Of a stretch of 64,000 bases of DNA, positions 35,028-43,878 are shown piece by piece. A program made the translations under genes and the position numbers. The notes under the pieces were generated by a model. The model worked only from the letters and a program-made list of their open reading frames with translations. It did no database searches and was not told the DNA's origin. This DNA is from Planctomycetota bacterium (GTDB lineage: Bacteria; Planctomycetota; UBA1135; UBA2386), in the NCBI GenBank assembly GCA_016713175.1, contig JADJPQ010000026.1, positions 62,001 through 126,000 of the forward strand, written 5' to 3'. The stretch's first letter is position 1; every line of letters starts with the position of its first letter.

Positions 35028-36098
35028 ATGACGTCCGCCCGCAAGACTGCCGCGGTGTTCACCGACGGCTGCTTCCACACCTCCGATGCCAAGACCGCGC
35101 ATGGCCTGATCCGCGGCCCCAGTCGCTACGACATCCTCGCGCTGCTCGACCAGAACTCGGCCGGTCGCGACGCCGGTGAGGTGCTCGATGGCAAGCCGCG
35201 CGGCATCCCGACGTTCGCCGATCTCGACGCGCTGCTCGCCGCTTTGCCGCGCCGCCCCGATTACCTGGTGGTCGGTGTCGCCACCCATGGCGGCGTGCTG
35301 CCACCGGCGATGAAGGAAACGCTGCACGCGGCGCTGCAACGCGGTCTGTCGCTGGTCTCGGGCCTGCACGAGTTCCTGGCCGATGATCCGCGGTTGGCTG
35401 CCGCCGCTCGCGAACACGGCGCTGACCTGATCGACGTCCGGCGACCACGACCGGCACGCGAACGGCACTTCTGGACCGGCGCGATCACCACGGTCCGCGC
35501 GCCGCGGATCGCCGTGCTCGGCACCGACTGCGCGCTCGGCAAGCGGACCACCTGCCATGTCGTGCAGCAGGCCTGCGCCCGCCATGGGCTCCGCGCCGCG
35601 ATCGTGCACACCGGCCAGACCGGTTGGCTGCAGGGCATCCCGCACGGCTTCGTGCTCGACGCCACGCCCAACGACTTCGTCTGCGGCGAACTCGAACACG
35701 CCATCGTGTCGTGCGACCAGGACCTCGCGCCCGACTTGATCCTGCTCGAAGGCCAATCGGCGCTGCGCAACCCGTCAGGCCCCTGCGGCGCCGAACTGCT
35801 GCTGGCCGGCGGCGCCCGCGGCACGCTCCTGCAGCACGCCCCGGGCCGCCGCGACTACGACGGCCACGATGGCTGGCCGATCCCGCCGGTCCCGGACGAG
35901 ATCGAGCTCCTGCGCCACTACGGCACGCGCGTGCTGGGGCTGACGTTGAACCACGAGAACCTGACGGCCGCGCAGCGCAGCTCGGCGCAGCAGGAGCTCG
36001 AAGCGAGCACCGGACTGCCGGCGGTCTGGCCGCTGCTGGAAGGCGCGGATCGGCTGGTCCCCGCGATCCGCCAGTTCGTCCAGCAACACCGCCGATGA
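35028..36098 (+). CDS. dgcN: DUF1611-family protein, DgcN-type D-glutamate N-acetyltransferase
   Basis: A 356-residue DUF1611 protein: an N-terminal Rossmann-like domain (YLVVGVATHGGVLPP) and a P-loop domain with Walker A-like GTDCALGKRTT (about residue 165) and HTGQTGWLQG. Members of this family have been reported as D-glutamate N-acetyltransferases working with the neighbouring racemase in marine bacteria. ATG 35028 is preferred over upstream in-frame starts because homologous-looking sequence starts there. It overlaps the next gene by 4 bp. Function is by family and context. Confidence 0.8.
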   Translation: MTSARKTAAVFTDGCFHTSDAKTAHGLIRGPSRYDILALLDQNSAGRDAGEVLDGKPRGIPTFADLDALLAALPRRPDYLVVGVATHGGVLPPAMKETLHAALQRGLSLVSGLHEFLADDPRLAAAAREHGADLIDVRRPRPARERHFWTGAITTVRAPRIAVLGTDCALGKRTTCHVVQQACARHGLRAAIVHTGQTGWLQGIPHGFVLDATPNDFVCGELEHAIVSCDQDLAPDLILLEGQSALRNPSGPCGAELLLAGGARGTLLQHAPGRRDYDGHDGWPIPPVPDEIELLRHYGTRVLGLTLNHENLTAAQRSSAQQELEASTGLPAVWPLLEGADRLVPAIRQFVQQHRR

Positions 36099-37165
36099 CG
36101 CTCGCCGCGCTCGAGATCGAACGCCACGACGTGCCGCTGCGGCGCCCGTACGCGGTCGCCACCTACACGACGGCCGCGGTCGCGATGGTGCGTGTGCGTC
36201 TGCTCGACGACCGCGGCGAACAGGGACTCGGGGCCGCGACCCCCGAACCCGAAGTCAACGGCGAGACCATCGACGCCTGCATCGCGGCCCTGCGCGGTGC
36301 AGCCGACACGCTGCGCGGTCAGGCGTTGGCGACGCCGGCGGACCTGACCTTGGTGCTCGACGCCTTGTTCCCGCATACGCCCGGCGCCCGTGCCGCGATC
36401 GACATCGCGTTGCACGATCTGTGGGCCAGACTCCAGGGCCGACCGCTGGTCGAACTGTTCGGGCGCGTGCACGACGCGCTGCCGACGTCGATCACGATCG
36501 GCGTCACCGACGTCGCGACCACGCTCGCCGAGGCAGAGGAGCATCTGGCGCGCGGGTTCCGGATGCTCAAGGTCAAGATCGGCGCCGATCTCGAACTCGA
36601 CCTCGAACGGCTGCATCGACTACGTGAGACCATTGGCCCGCGCGTGCCGTTGCTGGTCGACGCCAACATCGGCTACACGCTGCCGCAACTGCGGCAGTTC
36701 CTGGACGCGACCCGCGGTCTGGATCTGCAGGTGATCGAACAGCCGCTGCCGCCCGCCGCCAGCACCGGCCAGCGCGAACTGCCGCCCGCCGACATCACCC
36801 GACTGCTCGCCGACGAGAGCCTGCATGGGGTCGCCGATGTCGAACGGCTGCTGGCGGCGCCGCGAGCGTTCGGCGCGTTCAACATCAAGCTGATGAAGTG
36901 CGGCGGCATCGGACCCGCGCGCGCGATCGCCAGCCGGGCGAGCACCGCGGGCGTGCCGCTGATGTGGGGCTGCATGGACGAGAGCGCGATCGGCATCGCC
37001 GCCGCGCTGCACACCGCCTACGCGAGTCCGGCGACGCGCTGGCTCGACCTCGATGGCAGTTTCGATCTGGCCCGCGACTTCACGACCGGCGGCTTCGCGC
37101 TCGTCGATGGCTGCCTGCACACGCTGGATCGGCCCGGCCTGGGTGCCTGGTCAGCAACTGGCTAG
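36095..37165 (+). CDS. dgcA: Enolase-superfamily dipeptide epimerase / N-acetyl-D-glutamate racemase
   Basis: A 356-residue enolase-superfamily enzyme. The catalytic KVKIG (K-x-K, about 155-159), metal ligands in LLVDANIGYT, VIEQPLP and LADESLHG, and NIKLMKCGGIG Lys near 265 match L-Ala-D/L-Glu epimerase-type racemases. Coupled to the DUF1611 gene by an ATGA overlap, it fits DgcA, which racemises N-acetyl-D-glutamate to the L form. Together the pair would salvage D-glutamate, for instance from peptidoglycan; alternatively it is a muropeptide epimerase. Confidence 0.85.
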   Translation: MTLAALEIERHDVPLRRPYAVATYTTAAVAMVRVRLLDDRGEQGLGAATPEPEVNGETIDACIAALRGAADTLRGQALATPADLTLVLDALFPHTPGARAAIDIALHDLWARLQGRPLVELFGRVHDALPTSITIGVTDVATTLAEAEEHLARGFRMLKVKIGADLELDLERLHRLRETIGPRVPLLVDANIGYTLPQLRQFLDATRGLDLQVIEQPLPPAASTGQRELPPADITRLLADESLHGVADVERLLAAPRAFGAFNIKLMKCGGIGPARAIASRASTAGVPLMWGCMDESAIGIAAALHTAYASPATRWLDLDGSFDLARDFTTGGFALVDGCLHTLDRPGLGAWSATG

Positions 37166-37241
37166 AATGCGCACCAGGCGCCAGGAGCACTGCCTACGAC
37201 GGCCACCTTGGGGCGCCCGGCGACTACCCCACACCGAACCC

Positions 37242-39470
37242 ATGCGCCTGATCCGCCTTGCCAGCGCCGCGTTCGCACTGGTTGCCACCACCCCATGCCG
37301 CGCGCAGGGCTGGGTACAGACCTCGCCGGACGTTCCACCGCGAGCCAGCGACACGGCGATGGTCGCAGACCACCACCGCGGCCGCGTCGTCATGTTCGGT
37401 GGTCGTATCGATCTCGGTGGTTTCCGCTCCGAGACCTGGGAGTGGGACGGCCAGTCCTGGCAGATGCATCGAACAGCCCACGGCCCGACCGGCCGGGTCG
37501 GCCACATGCTCGCCTACGACCCGACGCGCGCCAAGACCGTCTTGTTCGGCGGCATGGGCGCCGCTGGCGTGCTGTCCGACACCTGGACCTACGACGGGTT
37601 CGACTGGCGGGAACACCCGGTGACGGGCCCGGCGCCGCGGTCGCGACACATCCTGGCGTTCGATCCGACTCGCGACCGCACGCTGGTGGCCGGTGGGCTG
37701 GACGTCCACGGCGTCCTGCTCGGCGATCAGTGGGAATGGGACGGCACGAACTGGCAACCAGGCCCGGTCGCCCTGCCGCCGCGCAGCGAAGCCGCCGCAT
37801 GTACGGACACGGTGCGGAACCGCGTGTTGGTGTTCGGTGGTCGCAGCGGCCCACTGCCGAATGACGCGACCCAGGATCTGTTCGAGTGGGATGGCAACCA
37901 GTGGCACAACATCACGCCGGTCAGTGGTCCGGCACGCCGCTACGACGCCGCGCTGGCGTTTGCCGCCGACTGGCGGCGCGTCGTGCTCACGGGCGGTCGC
38001 AACCGCGCCGACGTACCACTCGCCGACACCTGGGAATGGGACGGCACCACCTGGCGCCGGCGGGCCGACCTACCGTGGCCGCGCCGCCTGCACGCCACCG
38101 CCTGGCACGCGCCAACGGGCCGCGTGCTGGCAGGCTTCGGCTACGGCGCATTCCCCGCCACCGACCTCGGCGACCTGCAGGCGTGGGACGGCCTGCAATG
38201 GCAGCAGGTGCACGGCGCACGCGGCTCCGAGTTCGACGGCGCGAACTGTGCGTTCACCGGCTTCCGGCTCGGTGATCGGACCCTGGCACTCGGCACGCGC
38301 GACTACAACGACCCGACCGCGTGGTGGCTGGCGTGGAACGGCCACGGCTGGCAGCAGGTCAGCACTCCCGGCAGCAACGTGCTACCCGACGGACTCCGCG
38401 CCTCGACCTTCGTCGTCGACCCGGATCGGCAACTGTTGCTCCGGTTTGGCGGTCGCGATCGCACCGGCTCGCCGCCCGTTCCCTACGACGCGCTGTGGAC
38501 CTGGGATGGCACGACGTGGACCCAGACGCCGCGCCAGGGCAGTTGGCCGTCGCCGCGCTACGGCGCCGGGGCTGCCTGGAATCCGAACGCGCGGCAGATC
38601 TGGCTGTTTGGCGGCATGGGCAACAGCGGGCCACTCGACGACCTGTGGCTGTGGGATGGCAGCCAGTGGTTCCTGCGCAGCGCGGCAACCCGACCGCCGC
38701 CGACGTTCGAGGCGCTGCTCGCCTGGGACCCGACGGCCCTGGCGATGATGCTGTGCGGTGGCAAGACCGGACCGACGACCTGGATGAACGAGACCTGGCA
38801 CTGGTCCTGGATCACCGGTGGCTGGACGCAGAGCCACATCGGCGGTTCGCAACAAGGCTGGAAGCTCGTCGGCAGACACCCGAGCCTGAACCGCGTGGTC
38901 CGCGTCGGCTGGCGCACCTTCACCGGACCGCCGTTGGCGCCCGGCGCCCAGTACTGGGAACACAACCGCTGGGTCGATCTGAACTGGCTGTCGATGGCGC
39001 CCACGTCGCCGGTCCAGGGCACGCTGGCACCGGATCCGGTGCGCAACCTGCTGGTGATGCCCGACGCCGCGTCGGCGGCAGCGGATGTTCCAAACGTGGC
39101 TTCCGCGTCGGTCACGACCGAGACCCAGGGTTGCGCCGCAGGACTGCCATCCCCCGCCTTCGCCATCGGCCTGCCGTGGCTTGGCTGTCCAGCCGTGCCG
39201 CTGGACGTGTCCGCGGCGCCCGGCGACCTCGTGGCGATCGCACTGTCCGTGCGGAGTCTCACGACTTCACCGGCCCCCGGCTGCGCGATGCTCGCCGGGC
39301 TCGACTGGCTCGCGGTCGGCTTCGCCGGCCCGAGCGGCTTCGCGACGACGAGCATCCCGGTGCCGCTGATCCTTGCCCTGACCAACCGCGCGGTGTTCGG
39401 GCAGGCGGTCACGGTGTCGAGCGCGGGCTTCGGCCTGTCGCCGATCGAACGCCTGCGGATCGGCTTTTGA
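37242..39470 (+). CDS. Secreted kelch-repeat protein with shared tail
   Basis: A 742-residue exported protein (ATG 37242; signal ending TPCRAQG). About ten kelch units (for example GRVVMFGGRIDLGG and DTWTYDGFDW) fill residues 35-600, enough for two propellers. A Cys-containing linker (TETQGCAAGLPSPAF) leads to the tail with IPVPLILALTNRAVFGQA, the common end pattern. It parallels the kelch protein at 6102 but is not a close copy. Follows dgcA by 76 bp, probably as a separate transcription unit. Confidence 0.85.
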   Translation: MRLIRLASAAFALVATTPCRAQGWVQTSPDVPPRASDTAMVADHHRGRVVMFGGRIDLGGFRSETWEWDGQSWQMHRTAHGPTGRVGHMLAYDPTRAKTVLFGGMGAAGVLSDTWTYDGFDWREHPVTGPAPRSRHILAFDPTRDRTLVAGGLDVHGVLLGDQWEWDGTNWQPGPVALPPRSEAAACTDTVRNRVLVFGGRSGPLPNDATQDLFEWDGNQWHNITPVSGPARRYDAALAFAADWRRVVLTGGRNRADVPLADTWEWDGTTWRRRADLPWPRRLHATAWHAPTGRVLAGFGYGAFPATDLGDLQAWDGLQWQQVHGARGSEFDGANCAFTGFRLGDRTLALGTRDYNDPTAWWLAWNGHGWQQVSTPGSNVLPDGLRASTFVVDPDRQLLLRFGGRDRTGSPPVPYDALWTWDGTTWTQTPRQGSWPSPRYGAGAAWNPNARQIWLFGGMGNSGPLDDLWLWDGSQWFLRSAATRPPPTFEALLAWDPTALAMMLCGGKTGPTTWMNETWHWSWITGGWTQSHIGGSQQGWKLVGRHPSLNRVVRVGWRTFTGPPLAPGAQYWEHNRWVDLNWLSMAPTSPVQGTLAPDPVRNLLVMPDAASAAADVPNVASASVTTETQGCAAGLPSPAFAIGLPWLGCPAVPLDVSAAPGDLVAIALSVRSLTTSPAPGCAMLAGLDWLAVGFAGPSGFATTSIPVPLILALTNRAVFGQAVTVSSAGFGLSPIERLRIGF

Positions 39471-39499
39471 ACGGCTGCGCGGACAGCCCGAAAAGAACA

Positions 39500-39534
39500 C
39501 ACCCCCGAACCGTCACCTGGACGGCCCGGGGGTG
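39500..39534 (-). terminator. Intrinsic terminator, minus-strand polarity, possibly bidirectional
   Basis: A long hairpin: CACCCCCG (39500-39507) pairs with CGGGGGTG (39527-39534), with an inner CCGTC/GACGG stem. On the minus strand it is followed by GTTCTTTT, a U-rich run, fitting termination of the secreted-protein gene ending at 39580 and also separating it from the convergent kelch gene. Confidence 0.75.
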
Positions 39535-39579
39535 CGGATGCCAAGCGATCGTGGATCCGACCGCGGCGACTGCCGTCGA

Positions 39580-41301
39580 TCAGACGTTGCCGATCGTCCA
39601 GGCGACGCCGTTCGACGAGATCGCGCCGAGCACCGTCAGGTTGGCCGCCGGAGCGTAGACCGCCGACTGCAGGAACACGTTCAGGCCCAGGAACGCGTTG
39701 TTGTTCGGGATCAGGAACGGCAACACGTGCGGATTGGCGGGGCCGAAGAACGACAGCGTCTCGCTGCCGTTCGTGTACTGGAAGCAGCCGGCCATTGCCG
39801 GGGCGAGGCTGACTCCCGGGTTGAACTGCACGAAGCCGAGCAGCACGGCGCCGAACGGCGCACCGGCGGGGATGTTGCCAGTCGTCAGATTGACGGTCGT
39901 GCCCAGGATCGGACGGCTGCCCGACGTCAGGGTCAGTGGCAGCAGGTCCGCCGCCGCAAGCTGGATCTGGCCGGCGCCGAGCGCCACCGACAGGTCGGTG
40001 CTGCCCGGATCCGCGTTGGGACCGCCCGGCGAGTAGCCGACCACCACGCCGTTGCCGGCGCCGCTCGTCGTCTGCCAGACGATGTGGACGTCGCCTGAAG
40101 CCAGGACGAACTGGAACTGGAAGGTGTTCGTGCTGGTCAGGCCGAAGTCGACCACGCTGTTGAACGTGACGTAGGCAATGCCACCGACTTCTTCGAAGGT
40201 GACCGTGCCGCCTGCGGCCGGGTTCATGTCATGCCAGTAGGCCGCCCAGGCGGTCTGCGGGAAGGCCAGGAACGCGTTCGAGTCCGGCGTGAACGCCGTG
40301 CCATTGCCGGTCGCCACCGACACGAACCCGTTCGAGCAGACGGTCAGACTGTTGGTCCCACCGCCGGGGTAGGGCATCGTACCGGACAACGCGACATTGG
40401 TCTCGGTGTCGTCGCCCAGCGTCAGCACGGTCGCGCCGCCACCCGGGGGCACGAACGCGTTGATGCCGTTCAGCACCGTGTAGGAATTGCCGCCATTGAT
40501 CATCGACACGCCGGTGTTGGCGAGGTCGAAGGACGCCGCGGTGCCAAAGCTCTCGTAGACCGAGGCGTTGGCCCGCACGCAACCGGTGCCGTAGTTGGAC
40601 AGCAACGCCGGGGTGCCGGACGGCGGCGCGTAGCCGAGTTCCATCACGATCGCCAGGCCGGGTTGGTTGTTGCCGGACGCCGGGGCCTGCTGCGTTGCTC
40701 CGGGCGTGAAGTCCCACACGCGGGCGCCATCGGCGCCCAGCGTGGTGATCTGGTCGACCGCCGGACCACCGGCCGGGCCACCCTGATTGCTGATGTCGAC
40801 GCAGAGGTCGCCGCCGTTCGGGTCGTACAGGAACGGCGTGGTCAACGTGATGTCGACGATGAAGCCGTTCGGCGAACTCCCGGTCGTCGCCAGCGTCGTC
40901 ACCTGGCCCGTGAACACGGTCGCGACATCAGGACCGTGGTTGTTGGCGAATACGGCGTTCGGCGCCAGGATCGAACCGGCCGCCGCCGTCGACAACTGGA
41001 CCGTGACGTTGGGGAACACGAGGCCGCCCGCCTGGACCAGCCCACCGTTGCCGCGCCACCTGACCTGGTTGATCAGGATCGGGCCGGTGACGCTCTGGTT
41101 CAGGAACGCATTGCGCGTGTAGAAGTACTGCGAGCGGATCGAGCACGAGGCGTTGAGGCACGGATTCCACGGATACGACGTGGAGCCGTTGCCTTCGACG
41201 CCAGCGGCCTGCTGCGGAATCGTGATGTTCAACTGCGCCGACACGGCGGAACACAACAGCAACGCACCGAGCGCTGCCGGAACGAACTTGCTTTGGAACA
41301 T
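39580..41301 (-). CDS. Large secreted beta-rich protein with shared tail
   Basis: A 573-residue exported protein (ATG 41301, signal LGALLLCSAVSAQ). The N-terminal half is a beta domain with paired Cys (CLNASCSIRSQ) that I cannot assign; a middle region (NSLTVCSNGFVSVATGNG then AYWHDMNPAAGG) resembles nidogen-like extracellular domains. The C-terminus holds the common tail (LIPNNNAFLGLNVFLQS). Divergent from the deoxyhypusine-synthase-like gene across 268 bp, which shows no other gene. Ends at a strong terminator. Confidence 0.78.
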   Translation of the reverse strand: MFQSKFVPAALGALLLCSAVSAQLNITIPQQAAGVEGNGSTSYPWNPCLNASCSIRSQYFYTRNAFLNQSVTGPILINQVRWRGNGGLVQAGGLVFPNVTVQLSTAAAGSILAPNAVFANNHGPDVATVFTGQVTTLATTGSSPNGFIVDITLTTPFLYDPNGGDLCVDISNQGGPAGGPAVDQITTLGADGARVWDFTPGATQQAPASGNNQPGLAIVMELGYAPPSGTPALLSNYGTGCVRANASVYESFGTAASFDLANTGVSMINGGNSYTVLNGINAFVPPGGGATVLTLGDDTETNVALSGTMPYPGGGTNSLTVCSNGFVSVATGNGTAFTPDSNAFLAFPQTAWAAYWHDMNPAAGGTVTFEEVGGIAYVTFNSVVDFGLTSTNTFQFQFVLASGDVHIVWQTTSGAGNGVVVGYSPGGPNADPGSTDLSVALGAGQIQLAAADLLPLTLTSGSRPILGTTVNLTTGNIPAGAPFGAVLLGFVQFNPGVSLAPAMAGCFQYTNGSETLSFFGPANPHVLPFLIPNNNAFLGLNVFLQSAVYAPAANLTVLGAISSNGVAWTIGNV

Positions 41302-41569
41302 GATTCGAACGGGGATGTGACGGAGAGGGAGCCCCGTGATCGCCGAACCGATTCGGACGACCTGGGCGCCGCAAAGGATACTCCACGCCGGCCGGAGCCG
41401 CGAACGCGCGTGGCATGGAAACCGCCGGGAAAGTCGCCGCCGGTGCCTCCCCGCAGAATCGCCCGGCAGCGAGTCCCGAAACTGGACAACTGCGCAAGCA
41501 CACGACCTCTCCGGCAACCGACGGCTTCCGATCGCGACCGGCGGGACCATCGGCTATACGGTTCGCCCC

Positions 41570-42616
41570 ATGACCGGACCCGGCCTGCCGATCCTCGACT
41601 TCGTCACCCGCAACTTCCGCAACTTCAACGCCCGTTCGACGCGCGACGCACTCTACGCGTACTGGGACCACATCCGCGCCGGTGGCCGGATGTACTGGGC
41701 GATGGCCGGCGCGATGTCATCGGCGCAACTCGGCATCACGCTGGCCCCGGCGATCCGCGCTGGCCTGATCCACGGCCTGTCGGTCACCGGTGCCAACCTC
41801 GAGGAGTCCCTGTTCCGGCTGGTCGCGCATGACAGCTACAAGGACTTCCCCGATTACCGCTACTTCACCAAGAGCGACGACACGAAGATCCTGCAGCAGC
41901 GGATGCGGCGCGTGACCGACACCAGCATCCCCGAGGACGAAGCGTTCCGCGCGGTCGAGAAGATCCTGGTGCCGATGTGGAAGCGCGCCACGCAGAACGG
42001 CGAGCGGCGGTTCTGGCACGAGTACTTCTACGAACTGGTGCAGGCGCTGCCGAGCAAGGCGTTCGAAGGCAACCCCGACGAGTGCTGGCTGCTGGCGGCC
42101 GCCAAGGCCAACCTGCCGCTGGTGGTTCCTGGCCACGAGGACTCGACCTTCGGCAACATCTTCGCGTCGCACGTCAAACTCGGCGACTGCAGCGCCGGCA
42201 TCGTCAAGTCCGGCATCGAGTACATGACCCAGCTGTACGACGACTACCGGCAGCTGTCGAAGGGCAAGGGCATCGGCTTCTTCCAGATCGGCGGCGGCAT
42301 CGCCGGCGACTTCCCGATCTGCGTGGTGCCGTCGATCAAGTACGACCTCGAGGAGAAGGTCCGGCCGTGGGCCTACTTCTGCCAGATCTCGGATTCGACG
42401 ACTTCCTACGGGTCGTATTCGGGAGCCACGCCCAACGAGAAAATCACCTGGGACAAGCTGACCGAGAACACGCCGATGTTCGTGATCGAGTCGGATGCGA
42501 CGATCATTGCGCCGCTGATGCTGTCGGCCCTGCTCGAATGCCGGCAACAACCCGATGCCGCCGACTCGATGATCAAGCAACTGCGCGCCGAGCAACGGAA
42601 GTTCCGGGCCCGCTGA
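41570..42616 (+). CDS. Deoxyhypusine synthase-like protein
   Basis: A 348-residue member of the deoxyhypusine synthase family (SPEE-independent NAD-dependent aminobutyl transferases), which in bacteria usually act as homospermidine-synthase-like enzymes because eIF5A is lacking. Family features: SVTGANLEESLF, FQIGGGIAGDFPI, and near the end SGATPNEKITWDKL, where the active-site Lys region sits (GNA-x-SWGK-type in eukaryotes). ATG 41570 starts the recognisable N-terminus. Probably makes a polyamine in the cytosol; whether it modifies a protein is unknown. Confidence 0.85.
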   Translation: MTGPGLPILDFVTRNFRNFNARSTRDALYAYWDHIRAGGRMYWAMAGAMSSAQLGITLAPAIRAGLIHGLSVTGANLEESLFRLVAHDSYKDFPDYRYFTKSDDTKILQQRMRRVTDTSIPEDEAFRAVEKILVPMWKRATQNGERRFWHEYFYELVQALPSKAFEGNPDECWLLAAAKANLPLVVPGHEDSTFGNIFASHVKLGDCSAGIVKSGIEYMTQLYDDYRQLSKGKGIGFFQIGGGIAGDFPICVVPSIKYDLEEKVRPWAYFCQISDSTTSYGSYSGATPNEKITWDKLTENTPMFVIESDATIIAPLMLSALLECRQQPDAADSMIKQLRAEQRKFRAR

Positions 42617-42671
42617 ATCGCACGGGATACGCCACAGCGGATCCCGTCCCATCTTTCCCACCCACAGGGGT

Positions 42672-42700
42672 TTGACCGAGTTACATTCTCCATGCATAAG
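42672..42700 (+). promoter_or_regulatory. Candidate promoter of the 42767 secreted-protein gene
   Basis: TTGACC at 42672-42677, 17-bp spacer, CATAAG at 42695-42700, within a relatively A+T-rich stretch between the two genes and about 70 bp upstream of the ATG. Confidence 0.4.
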
Positions 42701-42766
42701 TTGAACCCACGCTGTTCGAGCCCCTTCGCCTGGACAGCGTTTCGAACCACTTCGAGAACCAAGCAC

Positions 42767-43855
42767 ATGCGCAACGTCTCCATGCTCGCCCTGGCAACCC
42801 TGGTCGCCAGCGCGGTCACCGCTCAGTCCCCGATGATCTACAGCAACGGTCCGCTGATCACCGAGGACCACCCGTCCGGTCCCCCGTTCCAGTCGAGCCG
42901 CCTGCAGTCGGGCGCCGCCCCGGCGGGCCTGCAGCTCAACGTTCTGGGCTTTGGGGCCCAGCAAGGCGCCGGCAACGCGCTGGCCGATGACTTCACGGTC
43001 TGCGCCAATGGCATGGTCATCGACGGGATCGAGGTGTTCGGCTACGCCACTGGCGCGGTGCCGACGCCCCCCGCCCCGGTGACCGGCGTGTTCGTCGAGA
43101 TCCTCGACCGCGACCCTGCCGATCCATTGGCCGTGCCCGTTGCGGGCAGCCCCGGCATCGCCAACAACCAGATCGCCAACTCCACGATCACGTGGCCGAA
43201 CCTCTACCGCGTGACCACGACGACCCTGACCGCCACCAACCGCGCGGTGATGAGCTCGCGCGTGAACCTGGCCAACCCGATCATCCTCGCCCCGGGCACC
43301 TACTGGCTGGTGTTCCAGTTCACCGGCGTCAACTTCGTGCCGCCGATCACCGCGATGGGAGCCTCTGATACCGGCAATGCCAAGCAGCGCATTGGTGCCG
43401 CCGGCGCGTGGGCGGCCCTCGTCGACACCGGCGCCCCGGCGCTGCCGGTTCCGGCGCCCCAGGGCGTCCCGTTCAACCTGTACGGCCTGTCGGGCAACGC
43501 GATCGGCTCGATCACCAACACCGGGCTCCTGCCTTGCGGCCCGACGACCATCCAGGTCACCGGCTCGCCGGCCATCGGTGGTTTCATCCAGACCACGCTC
43601 GGCGGCACCACCGGCTTCCCGCTGATCGGCTTCGGCTTCCTTGGTGTGCCCACGCCGTTCTGCGGCTGCATCGTTGGTCACTCCTGGGACTCGATTGTCA
43701 GCGGATCCAACAGCTCCCGCCTGGCGATCCCGACCGACGGCATCTTCTGCGGTCTGTCCGTCTTCGTCCAGGGCGCTGACCTGGGCGGCGCCGGCGGCTG
43801 CGCGACCCCGCCGCTGACGTTCACCGAGACCTTCCAGGTCACCCTGCAGAACTGA
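42767..43855 (+). CDS. Secreted protein of unknown function with shared tail
   Basis: A 362-residue exported protein; ATG 42767 gives signal MLALATLVASAVTAQS. The body contains repeated beta strands (DDFTVCANGMVIDGIEVFG, PGTYWLVFQFTG) like extracellular carbohydrate-binding or PEP-CTERM-type proteins, and the Cys-bearing tail includes IPTDGIFCGLSVFVQG. No enzyme motif. It is followed in the same direction by a related gene at 43879 after only 23 bp, with a 14-bp perfect palindrome at 43861-43874 between them. Confidence 0.75.
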   Translation: MRNVSMLALATLVASAVTAQSPMIYSNGPLITEDHPSGPPFQSSRLQSGAAPAGLQLNVLGFGAQQGAGNALADDFTVCANGMVIDGIEVFGYATGAVPTPPAPVTGVFVEILDRDPADPLAVPVAGSPGIANNQIANSTITWPNLYRVTTTTLTATNRAVMSSRVNLANPIILAPGTYWLVFQFTGVNFVPPITAMGASDTGNAKQRIGAAGAWAALVDTGAPALPVPAPQGVPFNLYGLSGNAIGSITNTGLLPCGPTTIQVTGSPAIGGFIQTTLGGTTGFPLIGFGFLGVPTPFCGCIVGHSWDSIVSGSNSSRLAIPTDGIFCGLSVFVQGADLGGAGGCATPPLTFTETFQVTLQN

Positions 43856-43878
43856 GGCTGGCCGCGATCGCGGCATTC

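Noticed and set aside
43861..43874. Perfect 14-bp palindrome between the 42767 and 43879 genes
   Set aside because: No loop, no U-run and common by chance in such G+C-rich DNA; not called as a terminator or operator.
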